A DNA stretch of 64,000 nt from Latescibacteria bacterium UBA6620 (GCA_002433075.1 DJHM01000015.1:131460-195459), one strand, 5' to 3'. Counted from the first letter of the stretch, positions 33,550-42,799 are shown. The notes: generated from the letters alone by a model not told the origin. Numbers and translations: made by a program.

Positions 33550-35421
33550 CTATTCTCCGAGTGCCGTGGCGATGTCCGCGGCTAGCTTGGGTCCCACTCC
33601 TTCGACCCTGCCGATCTCCTCCTCCGTCGCTTCTCTCAATCGTTTCATGGACCCGAAGTGACGCAACAACGTCTTGCGACGTTGCGGTCCCACACCCCCG
33701 ATTTCATCGATCTCGGAGTGGAGAGTCCGCTTGGATCGGACTTTACGATGATAGGACACTGCGAAGCGATGTGACTCGTCGCGCAACTGCTGCAAGAGCC
33801 GAAGAGATGCAGACGTCTTAGGGATGTTCTGAGGGTCTGCGTGCCCGGGCAGGTAGACTTCCTCCAATCGTTTGGCGAGTCCGATCACGGGCTGGTCCTC
33901 GATGTCCAGGCTCCGCAGGGCGTGGACCGCGCTCGACAGTTGGCCCTTTCCACCGTCGACTAGGAGCAGATCCGGAAACGCATCCCCCTCTTGTTGGAGC
34001 TTCTCAAATCGGCGAGTGACCACTTGACGCATCATCGCGAAATCGTCCGAGCCCTCGATGCCGGTGATCTTGTAGTGCCGATAGTTCCTTTTCGACGCCC
34101 TTCCATCGATGAACGTTACAACGGAAGCGACCGGGTCGCTGCCCTGGATGTTGGAGATATCCATCGCTTCGATCCGCCTGGGCGGGTCGTCCAAGTGAAG
34201 ATCCCGTTGCAGGGCGGTCACCGAAGCCGGTATCTGAGCTTTCCTGTTCTCCCGTTTCAGACGGCGCTCCGACAGAAGGATACCCGCGTTGTTTTCCGCC
34301 ATCCGAAGAAGCTGTGCCTTGTTTCCTCTCTGCGGAACGTGCAGGACAACCGCCCCTACCGCCCGGCTTTCCAGCCAGTCCGAGATCGTGCCTGCATCCT
34401 CGGGCTTACTCGGTAGATAGATCTCGCGCGGGACGAAGGACGCTGTGAGATAAAAGAGACGCAGAAAGGAAGACACGACCTCCGCCGCCGAAGCCTCCAG
34501 TACCCCGCCCAGAAAATAGTGCTGGCGACCGATCAGCCGTCCCTCACGCACTTCCATCACGACACCGCACGCCTCGTCGTCTTCTCTAGCGACCGCAATC
34601 AGATCCCAGTCGTCCGAGTTTTGCGAGACGACCTTCTGACGATTTGTCACCTGCTCGAGCGCTTCCAGCCGATCTCGGTAGATGGCGGCTTCCTCAAAAC
34701 GCAGGGCCTCTGATGCGCTCTCCATCTGCCCTCGCAACAGCGCGGCGACCTGTGAGCGACGACCCGTGAGGAAAAGCACCGCATCATCGATCAGCTTCCG
34801 GTAGTTCTCCACGCTGATCAGTGCTTCACACGGTCCATCGCATCTCCCGATTTCGTAGTCGATACACAGGCGAACGTTCTTGTTCGGAAGATCGAAATCG
34901 CAGCTGCGGACACGGAAAAGCTTGTGCATCACTTTCAGCATCTTCCGCATCGCTTTTACGTCGGTGTAAGGGCCGAGGTAGCGTCCCCCATCCTTCTCGA
35001 CGTCGCGTGTCACGATAATTCTGGGAAAGGTCTCTTCTGTGATCTTGATGAAAGGGTATTTCTTGTCGTCTTTGAGGGTAATGTTGTAGCGGGGCTTGTG
35101 AGACTTGACCAGGTTCGCCTCAAGCATCAAGGCCTCCCGGTCTGAATCGGTTACGATGTATTCAACTTCGCGGACATTCGACACCAGAGCCAGAAACTGC
35201 CCTCTTCCATCGAACGCCCGAGGTGTGAAATAGGAACGAACACGGCTACGCAGCGACTTTGCTTTCCCGATGTAGATGATCTTGCCTGCCGAATCGCGCA
35301 TCAGGTAGACGCCAGGTGCACGCGGCAAAAGCTCGAGTGTTTCTTTCAGCCGCTCCGCCGAGTCCCTGCGGTCGATCCGAACGTTGACCGCATCGATACC
35401 CTTCGGTAGATCCTCCAACAT
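33550..35421 (-). CDS. uvrC: Excinuclease ABC subunit C
   Basis: 623 aa. GIY-YIG nuclease domain at the N-terminus (APGVYLMRDSAGKIIYIGKAKSLRSRVRSYF), Cys cluster (RSCDFDLPNKNVRLCIDYEIGRCDGPC), UVR motif (FEEAAIYRDRLEAL), RNase H-like endonuclease region (EAMDISNIQGSDPVASVVTF, LLLVDGGKGQLSSA) and tandem HhH at the C-terminus (IGGVGPQRRKTLL, VEGVGPKLAADIA). ATG 35421 has GAGGTG 7 nt upstream. The first 76 nt overlap the preceding small gene. Confidence 0.96.
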   Translation of the reverse strand: MLEDLPKGIDAVNVRIDRRDSAERLKETLELLPRAPGVYLMRDSAGKIIYIGKAKSLRSRVRSYFTPRAFDGRGQFLALVSNVREVEYIVTDSDREALMLEANLVKSHKPRYNITLKDDKKYPFIKITEETFPRIIVTRDVEKDGGRYLGPYTDVKAMRKMLKVMHKLFRVRSCDFDLPNKNVRLCIDYEIGRCDGPCEALISVENYRKLIDDAVLFLTGRRSQVAALLRGQMESASEALRFEEAAIYRDRLEALEQVTNRQKVVSQNSDDWDLIAVAREDDEACGVVMEVREGRLIGRQHYFLGGVLEASAAEVVSSFLRLFYLTASFVPREIYLPSKPEDAGTISDWLESRAVGAVVLHVPQRGNKAQLLRMAENNAGILLSERRLKRENRKAQIPASVTALQRDLHLDDPPRRIEAMDISNIQGSDPVASVVTFIDGRASKRNYRHYKITGIEGSDDFAMMRQVVTRRFEKLQQEGDAFPDLLLVDGGKGQLSSAVHALRSLDIEDQPVIGLAKRLEEVYLPGHADPQNIPKTSASLRLLQQLRDESHRFAVSYHRKVRSKRTLHSEIDEIGGVGPQRRKTLLRHFGSMKRLREATEEEIGRVEGVGPKLAADIATALGE

Positions 35422-35777
35422 ACCGTATCACCTCGAGGCACGTAACACAGCTGGACGAGATCGCCCTGCTCTGTCATCACAGCGTAGTAAGTCCTGGACG
35501 AACAGTCATCCGCCCAGAATGCCCCTACATCGGAAACTCGATACCACCGGCCGCGCCATTCGAATCGGTGGGACGCAAGTTGTCCGGCCTTCGCTCGGTC
35601 TTCGTAGGCGGGAATCCGGATGGTTTCGTGCGCAAAACTCGACCGACGATCCAGAAAACGGGCACTTCGGTAAACCTGGAGCACCTGATCCTTCGCGAGC
35701 GGCCGAGGGTGGAAAGATCGGCGTGCAATCCGGCGACGACGCTTGGGCCAGGGTAAAAGGCGACCAAACCAACCCAT
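35346..35777 (-). CDS. Small basic protein with DUF6504-like core
   Basis: 143 aa. Arg-rich N-terminus (MGWFGRLLPWPKRRRRIARR), then HRFEWRGRWYRVSDVGAFW, TYYAVMTEQGDLVQLCYV and CWRIYRR, the pattern (FxWRGxxYxV...YYxVxTxxGxxxxLxY...WxLxxIYD) of DUF6504-type proteins often placed beside DNA-repair polymerases. ATG 35777 lies 2 bp after the phosphodiesterase stop with GTGAGG just before it. The gene runs 76 bp into uvrC, so the last residues may be non-essential. Function unknown. Confidence 0.6.
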   Translation of the reverse strand: MGWFGRLLPWPKRRRRIARRSFHPRPLAKDQVLQVYRSARFLDRRSSFAHETIRIPAYEDRAKAGQLASHRFEWRGRWYRVSDVGAFWADDCSSRTYYAVMTEQGDLVQLCYVPRGDTVCWRIYRRVSMRSTFGSTAGTRRSG

Positions 35778-35779
35778 CC

Positions 35780-36277
35780 TCACAAGTCTACGATCTCCAC
35801 GGTCATCGTGCTCAGGTCGAGGAAAGCCACAGTGGATCGATCCGTCGTCCACCCACCCGTTTCACCGGGATTGATCACGAGCGTCTCACCCTCCCGAACA
35901 TCAACATTGTGAGTATGCCCGTAGATGATCACATCGTAGGCCCCACTCGCTGCCAGGGCATCGACCTCGTCGGGCTCGTGCAGCATCAGAAACTGTTTAT
36001 TCTGGTGCTCGAATCGGTAGGGCGCCCGATGGATCGGACCCAATTTCTCAAACATGGCCCTGAGACCGAATTTTTCGCCGTCGTTGTTCCCAAAAACCCC
36101 CACCATCGGGGCATTCAAATCGGCCATCCAGCCCGCATTAAAGGGTGCAATATAATCTCCGGCGTGAAGCAGTAACCCGATCTGCCGATCATTAAAGAGA
36201 CGTACGGCCGCAAGAACCGCGTTTTTGTTATCGTGGGAGTCCGCCATCACGCCCACAAGACTCGGATTTAAGGCCAT
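35780..36277 (-). CDS. YfcE/MJ0936-type metallophosphoesterase
   Basis: 165 aa. Metal-binding motifs in order: MADSHDN (D-x-H), LLHAGDYIAPF (GD), GVFGNNDG (GNND), MLHE, and YGHTHNVDV (GHTH). The usual LTHGH-type motif is LMLHEP, a modest change. Family members hydrolyse phosphodiesters in vitro; the physiological substrate is unknown. First gene of the phosphodiesterase-DUF6504-uvrC-ogt-xerD run. Confidence 0.88.
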   Translation of the reverse strand: MALNPSLVGVMADSHDNKNAVLAAVRLFNDRQIGLLLHAGDYIAPFNAGWMADLNAPMVGVFGNNDGEKFGLRAMFEKLGPIHRAPYRFEHQNKQFLMLHEPDEVDALAASGAYDVIIYGHTHNVDVREGETLVINPGETGGWTTDRSTVAFLDLSTMTVEIVDL

Positions 36278-36346
36278 TGATCACTCCAAGCGTTTTATAA
36301 ACAGAGCATTATGTAAACTTCCCAATCCTTCCGATGCCTCTTTCCG

Positions 36347-36362
36347 TGTGTTCCGGAACACA
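36347..36362. promoter_or_regulatory. 16-bp perfect palindrome, candidate operator
   Basis: TGTGTTCCGGAACACA is a perfect inverted repeat in the 299-bp region between the divergent phosphodiesterase (start 36277) and PilZ-type gene (start 36577). It lies 70 bp before the phosphodiesterase start. It resembles a dimeric regulator site; no regulator is assigned. Confidence 0.5.
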
Positions 36363-36471
36363 TCAGTTCGGGCAGGAATAGGATAGTTTGCGCGTTGGGA
36401 AGAGGGTCTGACGAACTTACGACGGTCGGGAATGGGTGTCAACCGAGCCCCAGGTGGCTCGGGGAATACGA

Positions 36472-36500
36472 TTGACAAATTTCTTTCATTCTAGTAACGT
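36472..36500 (+). promoter_or_regulatory. Promoter of the first PilZ-type gene
   Basis: TTGACA (36472-36477), 17-bp spacer, TAACGT (36495-36500); predicted start near 36507, 70 nt before the ATG at 36577. A 7-bp hairpin (CCGAGCC/GGCTCGG, about 36443-36462) lies just upstream. Confidence 0.6.
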
Positions 36501-36576
36501 GTTTCGGATGTACCCTAACCCCTTTATATTCAGTGGGCTTAGGTAGCCAGTTCGACTGGAGATCGAAGAGCGAAGG

Positions 36577-38025
36577 ATGTTCAATCCGTTCAAGAAAATC
36601 GGAGGTGCTCGCCGACAGAGCGCCCTGAAAAAGATCCTGCAGACCTTTCAGGAAATGGGGCCGAATTCTGTCAACTGCAGTCTCTTGAAAACGAGCGACG
36701 GTGAGGAAGCGGATGAAGACCTCGACCGGGCATTCGTGTTCAAGCACGGCGACGATCTCCTAGTAAAGAAGAAAGCCTTCTACATCACCACTCCCGATGG
36801 CCTGAAGGCCGAGGATGAGTCCAAATTCACCGGGAAGGGCGAAATCCTCCACCTCTGGTTCCTTCACCAGCGAGTCCCCCACACCGTCGATTGTAAGGTG
36901 ATGGGTCGCATCCGGTTTCCTGAAAACCTGCTCGACGACCTCGCTCCGCGGGTCCCGATAGCGTATATGCTCCGACCCGTCGGCAACATCCGGAAACAGG
37001 AAAAACGCCAGTTCCTGCGCTATGCGCACAAAGCAGGAGCCGGTGCTCGCCGCGTTTATTCGCAGATCACGTTCGACCTCTATATCACCAAGACGGACAC
37101 GACCTATCCCGACACGGGAAGTCTGCCGCCAAAACTCGCCGGTCTCCATACCATCGCGCACGACGACGAAGTCGACCTCGACGACCCAAACGCCGAGAAT
37201 ATCGTCAAATTCATGAAGAACGCGATTCGACTGAACCCGCGTGAGTCCAGAGTATGCGGTGTCGGCAAGCCGCATATAGACGAGCGAACGAACAAAGTCG
37301 GGTTGCTCGAGATGGGCAATTCCGACGTCCTGGGACTGGAAACGTCGAAGGAAGAGTCCAGGCAGTTCTACATCCGTAAACCGCCCAAAATGTCCACCGA
37401 TCGAAAAGAGCCTAATAGCCTGACGGACGGGGACAGTATCGTCCTCAGTTTCCACACGCGCGTCGGGCCCGACGCTCCGACAGATTATTTCGATATGGTG
37501 GCCGAGGTCGCACGCGTCGGGACGAAAAGCATGACCGTGCGGGCGAGCGAGTTCATTCGCAAAGAAGGCGGCATCTACGCGGATCTCATCGACTTCAGCA
37601 TCGGTGGCATCAAGATCGAGAGCTCAAGAGAGTTCCTCGAGTATGTCCTGGGCGAAGACTACGCGTTAATGGATTTCGAGGAACAGTTACAGATTCTCGA
37701 GAACACCTGCTTCCAGCTGAATTTCTACCCCAAGCTGCGGTTCAACCGCGAAACCGAGATCTATATCCCCGAAGTCCCGATGAAGATCCAGATTCTGGGG
37801 AAAATCCTCCGCGTCGAGCTTGGGGCTGCCACCCAGGAAGAGGAAAGCGTCCAGATCTCCTCCTTTGGCCTCAAGTTCTACTACGATCCCGCCGAGTATT
37901 CACCTGACGACTACGAGTACGATCGCTGGGAACTCATTCGGGACTTCAAAGAGAACAAGCACTTCCGTGAGATCCACAATTCTTTCAACGGTCTGATCAC
38001 CTTCCTAGAGAGCCAGTCCAGGTAA
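36577..38025 (+). CDS. YcgR-like PilZ protein, paralogue A
   Basis: 482 aa. The N-terminal half resembles YcgR/PilZN flagellar-brake domains (LWFLHQRVPHTVDCKVMGRI, LAPRVPIAYMLRPVG). The two c-di-GMP-binding motifs of PilZ are both visible, RQFLR (144-148, RxxxR) and DFSIGG (339-344, DxSxxG), but about 190 residues apart, not the usual 25-35. The C-terminus FYYDPAEY...HFREIHNSFNGLITFL is shared with the protein at 61621-63024, which has the same layout. Likely a c-di-GMP effector; partners unknown. It precedes the his operon in the same direction. Confidence 0.7.
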   Translation: MFNPFKKIGGARRQSALKKILQTFQEMGPNSVNCSLLKTSDGEEADEDLDRAFVFKHGDDLLVKKKAFYITTPDGLKAEDESKFTGKGEILHLWFLHQRVPHTVDCKVMGRIRFPENLLDDLAPRVPIAYMLRPVGNIRKQEKRQFLRYAHKAGAGARRVYSQITFDLYITKTDTTYPDTGSLPPKLAGLHTIAHDDEVDLDDPNAENIVKFMKNAIRLNPRESRVCGVGKPHIDERTNKVGLLEMGNSDVLGLETSKEESRQFYIRKPPKMSTDRKEPNSLTDGDSIVLSFHTRVGPDAPTDYFDMVAEVARVGTKSMTVRASEFIRKEGGIYADLIDFSIGGIKIESSREFLEYVLGEDYALMDFEEQLQILENTCFQLNFYPKLRFNRETEIYIPEVPMKIQILGKILRVELGAATQEEESVQISSFGLKFYYDPAEYSPDDYEYDRWELIRDFKENKHFREIHNSFNGLITFLESQSR

Positions 38026-38127
38026 CCCCCCCGTCGCACCGCAAAATCTCCTCCTCTGGAAACAAAACGAGTATCTTCTGTGTCTCTGAGGGTTGATGCC
38101 CTTTCATCGACACTTTCGGAGTCTCTG

Positions 38128-39006
38128 ATGCCCAAACTCAGAATTGGTCTGCCGTCTGGTAGTTTGCAGGAACTGACCTTCAATCTGTTCGCCCGAGCAG
38201 GCTACAAAGTTCGAGCCACCTCACGTTCCTATACTCCATCCATCGACGATCCAGAGATCGAGTGTCTGCTCCTTCGGGCTCAGGAGATGGCCCACTATGT
38301 CGAACGGGGCATCCTCGACGTGGGCCTGACGGGTAAGGATTGGATTCTCGAAAACGGCGCGAGTGTGGTCGAAATCGCAGACCTCAGCTACAGTAAAACC
38401 ACTTCCCAGCCGGCTCGGTGGGTGGTCGCAGTACCCGAGGACTCCGACGTCCGGACCGTCGCGGACCTGAACGGAAAGCGCATCGCAACCGAGCTCGTCG
38501 ATGTCACCCGATCCTGGCTCAAAGACCAGGGCGTCGAAGCTGAGGTTGAATACTCTTACGGTGCGACAGAGGCCAAAGTCGGTGCGGCAGGGCTTGTGGA
38601 CGCGATCGTCGAAATCACGGAGACCGGATCCTCGATTCGAGCGAACCGGCTTCGGGTGATTGACACGATGCTCGAAACTACCACCCGGTTCATCGCCAAC
38701 TCGCAGGCGTGGTCGGACCCCTGGAAAAAGCAGAAAATCCAACGAATCGCCACCCTCCTGGTCGGCGCTTTTCAGGCCGAGGACAAGGTGGGTCTCAAGA
38801 TGAACGTAAAGCGGGGCGATCTGGATGCGGTCGTGAATCGGTTACCCGCTCTGAAAAATCCGACCATCTCCAACCTGCTCGATGAATCCTATGTGGCCAT
38901 CGAAGTGATCGTCGACGAGAGCACCGTCAGGGACATCATTCCTGTTCTGATGGACGCCGGAGCCACCGGCATCATCGAGTATCCCCTCAACAAAGTCATT
39001 TACTGA
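38128..39006 (+). CDS. hisG: ATP phosphoribosyltransferase, long form
   Basis: 292 aa. First step of histidine synthesis. MPKLRIGLPSGSLQELTFNLFARAGY at the N-terminus; LDVGLTGKDWILENGASV; the PRPP loop region DAIVEITETGSSIRANRL; a C-terminal ACT-like regulatory domain (VGLKMNVKRGDLDAVVNRLPALKNPT) as in the hexameric HisG-L form that needs no HisZ. ATG 38128 with CGGAG 6 nt upstream preferred over a frame-open GTG at 38080. Confidence 0.95.
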   Translation: MPKLRIGLPSGSLQELTFNLFARAGYKVRATSRSYTPSIDDPEIECLLLRAQEMAHYVERGILDVGLTGKDWILENGASVVEIADLSYSKTTSQPARWVVAVPEDSDVRTVADLNGKRIATELVDVTRSWLKDQGVEAEVEYSYGATEAKVGAAGLVDAIVEITETGSSIRANRLRVIDTMLETTTRFIANSQAWSDPWKKQKIQRIATLLVGAFQAEDKVGLKMNVKRGDLDAVVNRLPALKNPTISNLLDESYVAIEVIVDESTVRDIIPVLMDAGATGIIEYPLNKVIY

Positions 39007-39008
39007 AC

Positions 39009-40304
39009 GTGACCGCCCCGCTCGTACACGGTACCCCGGAAGCGGATCGGCGGCTTCAGGAAATCACAGCCCGCAGCATCGAGACTTCTCCCGAACTCGA
39101 ATCCCGTGTTCGCCACATCGTAGAAGATATCCGTCAATCGGGAGATCGCGCCCTCCTCAAATACACCGAAGAATTCGACGGTGTAACCCTCACTCCCGGC
39201 CAGCTTCAGGTCGATCCGCAGGCGATCGAGAAAGCCTATAACAGGTCCGATCCCGGTCTTCTCGAAGTCCTCGAATCCGCCGCCGCGAACATCCGCCGTT
39301 TCCACGAAGCCCAGAAGAGAGAGTCGTGGTTCGTCGAGGATGGCGACGGCGTCGTATTGGGCAAGCGCATCACGCCTCTCGAGCGTGTCGGCATCCTCGT
39401 GCCCGGCGCGAGTGCCCCGCTCTTTTCAACTCTTCTGATGGCTGCGATCCCGGCACAGGTTGCCGGAGTCGATCACCTCACCCTTGTCACGCCGCCTCAG
39501 CCAGACGGACAGGTCCATCCGGCCGTACTGGCCGCCGCCCACATCGTCGGCATCGATACGGTCTACCGGGTGTTTGGCGCGCAGGCCGTGGCCGCCCTCG
39601 CCTACGGCACTGAATCCATCGAACGAGTCGACAAACTCGTGGGGCCGGGTCATCCTTCGGTTCAAATTGCTAAGCGACTCGTCTACGGCCAGGTGGACAT
39701 CGATATGATCGCGGGCCCGAGTGAAATCGTCGTTCTGGCCGACGACTCCGCCGAAGCCCGGCACGTCGCGGCTGATATGCTATCTCAGGCCGAGCACGGA
39801 AGCGGTTACGAAGCGGCCGTCTGCATCACGACCAGCCCCGAACTGGCTCGGTCAGTGTCCGAAGAAATCGATCGCCAGCTCCCCGATCTCTCCCATCGCA
39901 ATGCGGCCGAGCAAGCACTCGCTCGCTACGGGGCCATTTTCGTAACCAGCGAAATCAGTGACGGAATCGACCTCGTCAATCGGATCGCACCCGAACACGT
40001 CGAGTTGATCGTCGATGACCCCTGGTCTGTACAGGAGGGCATTCGACACGCGGGCGCCGTGTTTCTCGGTCCGGCATCGAGCGAACCTGTCGGGGACTAT
40101 TTCGCTGGCACGAATCACATTCTTCCGACCGCGGGTGCCGCACGGTATGCGTCCTCGGTCGGTGTCGACACCTACTGCAAAGACATCAGCGTGGTCGCCT
40201 ATACACAGGAACGTCTATCCAAGGTAGGCGTTCAGATCATCGCCCTCGCGGAAGCGGAAGGTCTCGACGGACACGCGAACGCCATCCGCCTCCGCCTCGA
40301 TTGA
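39009..40304 (+). CDS. hisD: Histidinol dehydrogenase
   Basis: 431 aa. Zn-dependent two-step oxidation of histidinol to histidine. Family blocks: PLERVGILVPGASAPLFSTLLMAAIPAQVAGV, VYRVFGAQAVAALAYGT, VDIDMIAGPSEIVVLAD, DMLSQAEHGSGYEAAVCIT, NRIAPEHVEL and GDYFAGTNHILPTAGAAR. The usual KIVGPGN-(I/K)-Y is KLVGPGHPSV. GTG start 2 bp after hisG; hisC follows within a few bases. Confidence 0.95.
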   Translation: MTAPLVHGTPEADRRLQEITARSIETSPELESRVRHIVEDIRQSGDRALLKYTEEFDGVTLTPGQLQVDPQAIEKAYNRSDPGLLEVLESAAANIRRFHEAQKRESWFVEDGDGVVLGKRITPLERVGILVPGASAPLFSTLLMAAIPAQVAGVDHLTLVTPPQPDGQVHPAVLAAAHIVGIDTVYRVFGAQAVAALAYGTESIERVDKLVGPGHPSVQIAKRLVYGQVDIDMIAGPSEIVVLADDSAEARHVAADMLSQAEHGSGYEAAVCITTSPELARSVSEEIDRQLPDLSHRNAAEQALARYGAIFVTSEISDGIDLVNRIAPEHVELIVDDPWSVQEGIRHAGAVFLGPASSEPVGDYFAGTNHILPTAGAARYASSVGVDTYCKDISVVAYTQERLSKVGVQIIALAEAEGLDGHANAIRLRLD

Positions 40305-40306
40305 CG

Positions 40307-41386
40307 ATGCCCGGAAAACCCAACCCTCCAACTCACCTGATCCGCGAATCCCTGCGGTCGATGCCCGGGTATCACCTGTCCGCATACGACTGTCCGATCA
40401 AGCTCAATCAGAACGAGAGCCCTTACGAGCTTCCCGACGACCTCAAACGGCGAATCCTGGACCGCGTCCAGACCGAAGCCTGGGGACGTTACCCGGAACC
40501 GATGCCGACCGACCTCGTGGAGGCGCTCGCTCGATATGCCGGGGTCGGTGCGGATCGACTGATCGTGTCCAACGGGTCGAACACACTCGTTCAACATCTT
40601 TTTCTCACGGCGATCTCGCCAGGGACACGCGTGGTCGTGCCTCGACCTTCCTTTTCCCTTTATGGGCAGTATGTGACCATCTGCGGAGGAGAAACCGTGT
40701 TCGTCGATCTGGACGATCAGTTCGGATTCGATGTCGAGAGACTCCACGCAACCATCGAGACCCAGAAACCGGGGTTGACCATCCTTTGCGCGCCGAACAA
40801 TCCGACCGGGTGCGACATAAATAATGAAGACCTTGTCAACCTTCTCGAAGTCTCGGAAGGCTTCGTCGTCGTCGATGAAGCCTACGGCGAGTTCACTGAT
40901 CGGACAGCCATCGACCTGCTCGATCGCTACGCCAACTTGATCGTACTCAAAACCCTGTCGAAAGCATTTGGCGGTGCCGGACTACGAATCGGCTACCTGA
41001 TCGCGCATCCGGATGTGGCCGCCCAGGTTCTCAAGGTCAAGGTGCCCTTCGACATCAACACATTTTCGCGCGTGGCTGCCCTCGAACTTTTGCAGCACGC
41101 TGACCTCATCCGCGAGCGGGCAGAACGGATTCAACAGGAGCGTACTCGCCTCTTCCGAATCCTCGATGGAATGGATGGGATCGTTCCGTATGCCTCCTCG
41201 GCCAACCTCATCCTCTTCGATGTCGTTACTCCAGATGAAATTTTCAATCGTCTGATCGATCGCGGAGTCCTGGTGCGCAATGTGTCGAGTTATCCGAATC
41301 TGTCTCGCTGCCTGCGCGTCAGTATCGGCACGCCCCAAGAGAACGACGCCTTCATTGACGCATTGAAATCCAGCCTGGAGGCCTAG
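40307..41386 (+). CDS. hisC: Histidinol-phosphate aminotransferase
   Basis: 359 aa, fold-type I PLP enzyme. LNQNESPYELPDDLKRRI, NGSNTLVQHLFLTAISPG, APNNPTGCDI, VVVDEAYGEF and the PLP-lysine segment LKTLSKAFGGAGLRIGYL. ATG 40307 begins 2 bp after the hisD stop. Converts imidazole-acetol phosphate to histidinol phosphate. Confidence 0.94.
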   Translation: MPGKPNPPTHLIRESLRSMPGYHLSAYDCPIKLNQNESPYELPDDLKRRILDRVQTEAWGRYPEPMPTDLVEALARYAGVGADRLIVSNGSNTLVQHLFLTAISPGTRVVVPRPSFSLYGQYVTICGGETVFVDLDDQFGFDVERLHATIETQKPGLTILCAPNNPTGCDINNEDLVNLLEVSEGFVVVDEAYGEFTDRTAIDLLDRYANLIVLKTLSKAFGGAGLRIGYLIAHPDVAAQVLKVKVPFDINTFSRVAALELLQHADLIRERAERIQQERTRLFRILDGMDGIVPYASSANLILFDVVTPDEIFNRLIDRGVLVRNVSSYPNLSRCLRVSIGTPQENDAFIDALKSSLEA

Positions 41387-41388
41387 TC

Positions 41389-42792
41389 GTGCCCAAGCCA
41401 ACCGACATTCGTCCGGTCGGTCTGACCGCAACCTATCTGCCCGTCGAAGCCCGAATCCCCTACCGATTTGGAACCGAATCCCTTTCCCACGTGACCTGCA
41501 TCCGCATCCGACTCGACGTCGAGACCCGAGACGGGCAGCGTGGGTCGGGGTGGGGTGAAACCCCCTTGAGCGTCCAGTGGGCCTGGCCCTCCCCGCTGAG
41601 CATCGCCGAGCGACTCGACGCGGTCACGGCTCTGTGCGCCGATCTGGCGAGACGCTGGGCGAATTTCGATCGTCAAGGTCATCCCATCGAGGTGGGACAC
41701 GCGTTCCTAAGCGATGAACTTCCCGTCGCGCTCGGGGAAATCAACCGTGAGAGATCGGGCGAGCCTGTCCCCTGGTTGGCTGCGCTGGTCGCGAACTCGG
41801 CCTTCGATCTCGCCCTCCACGATGCGTACGGAAACATCCACAAGCAGCCGACTTACGCCACCTACACACAGGAGTGGATGAACGAGGACCTCTCCACCTA
41901 CTTCGACCAGGCTGACGGGTCGGATGTATCCTTCGTGAATCAGTATCCTGATGCGTATCTGTCCTCGGACCGGTTGGATCGGGTTCCTGCGTGGCACTCG
42001 GTGGGGGGTAACGACCTCCTCTCCGACTCGGAAAGAACCGGAGAAGAACCCGATGACGGATATCCAGTCGTGTTGTCGGACTGGATTCACACCGATGGGC
42101 TCAACTGTCTTAAAATCAAGCTGACAGGCGAATCCGAGGGCTGGGACTACGACAGAATCGTCGATATCGGCAGCATCGCGATGGAGCGTGGTGCATCCTG
42201 GTTGTGTACGGACTTCAACTGCACCGTCGAATGCGCGGATTACGTTAACGACATTCTCGACCGGCTTCTTCAGGATCACCCGCGAATCTTCCAGATGATC
42301 CTCTACGTCGAGCAGCCGTTTCCCTACGACCTGGAAGCCAACCCGATCGACGGCCACAGCGTATCCGCCCGCAAGCCGTTGTTTATGGACGAGAGTGCGC
42401 ACGATTGGCGTCTTCTGGCGCTCGGACGCAGGTTGGGCTGGACGGGGGTGGCACTTAAAACCTGCAAAACGCAGACGGTTGCCATCCTCAGCCTGTGCTG
42501 GGCCCTCGCGCACGGGATGACATTAATGGTCCAGGATCTGACCAACCCGATGCTCGCCCAGATCACGCACACCCTACTCGCCGCCCACGCTGGTACAGTG
42601 ATGGGCCTCGAAACGAACGGAATGCAGTTCTATCCCGAAGCCTCTCAGCCCGAGGCGACCGTTCACCCGGGTGTTTTTCGCCGAACCGACGGACACCTCG
42701 ACCTGTCAACCGTGCGGGGCCCGGGCTTCGGATACCGCCTGGACGAGATCGAGAGGACTCTGCCCGCGCCCTTCGCCACTTTCACGGACTGA
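41389..42792 (+). CDS. Enolase-superfamily (mandelate racemase/MLE-like) enzyme inside the his operon
   Basis: 467 aa. N-terminal capping domain and C-terminal barrel with KIK catalytic lysines (LKIKL, Lys242/244), metal ligands Asp275 (CTDFNC), Glu308 (YVEQPF) and Asp334/Glu335 (FMDES), then a Lys (LKTCKT, 357/360). These fit the MLE/dipeptide-epimerase side of the superfamily, but with a long insertion (about 165-235) the substrate cannot be named. GTG start 2 bp after hisC; hisB begins 7 bp after its stop, so all are one operon. No histidine-pathway step needs this chemistry, so it may serve another pathway or a repair reaction. Confidence 0.85.
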   Translation: MPKPTDIRPVGLTATYLPVEARIPYRFGTESLSHVTCIRIRLDVETRDGQRGSGWGETPLSVQWAWPSPLSIAERLDAVTALCADLARRWANFDRQGHPIEVGHAFLSDELPVALGEINRERSGEPVPWLAALVANSAFDLALHDAYGNIHKQPTYATYTQEWMNEDLSTYFDQADGSDVSFVNQYPDAYLSSDRLDRVPAWHSVGGNDLLSDSERTGEEPDDGYPVVLSDWIHTDGLNCLKIKLTGESEGWDYDRIVDIGSIAMERGASWLCTDFNCTVECADYVNDILDRLLQDHPRIFQMILYVEQPFPYDLEANPIDGHSVSARKPLFMDESAHDWRLLALGRRLGWTGVALKTCKTQTVAILSLCWALAHGMTLMVQDLTNPMLAQITHTLLAAHAGTVMGLETNGMQFYPEASQPEATVHPGVFRRTDGHLDLSTVRGPGFGYRLDEIERTLPAPFATFTD

Positions 42793-42799
42793 GAAAACG

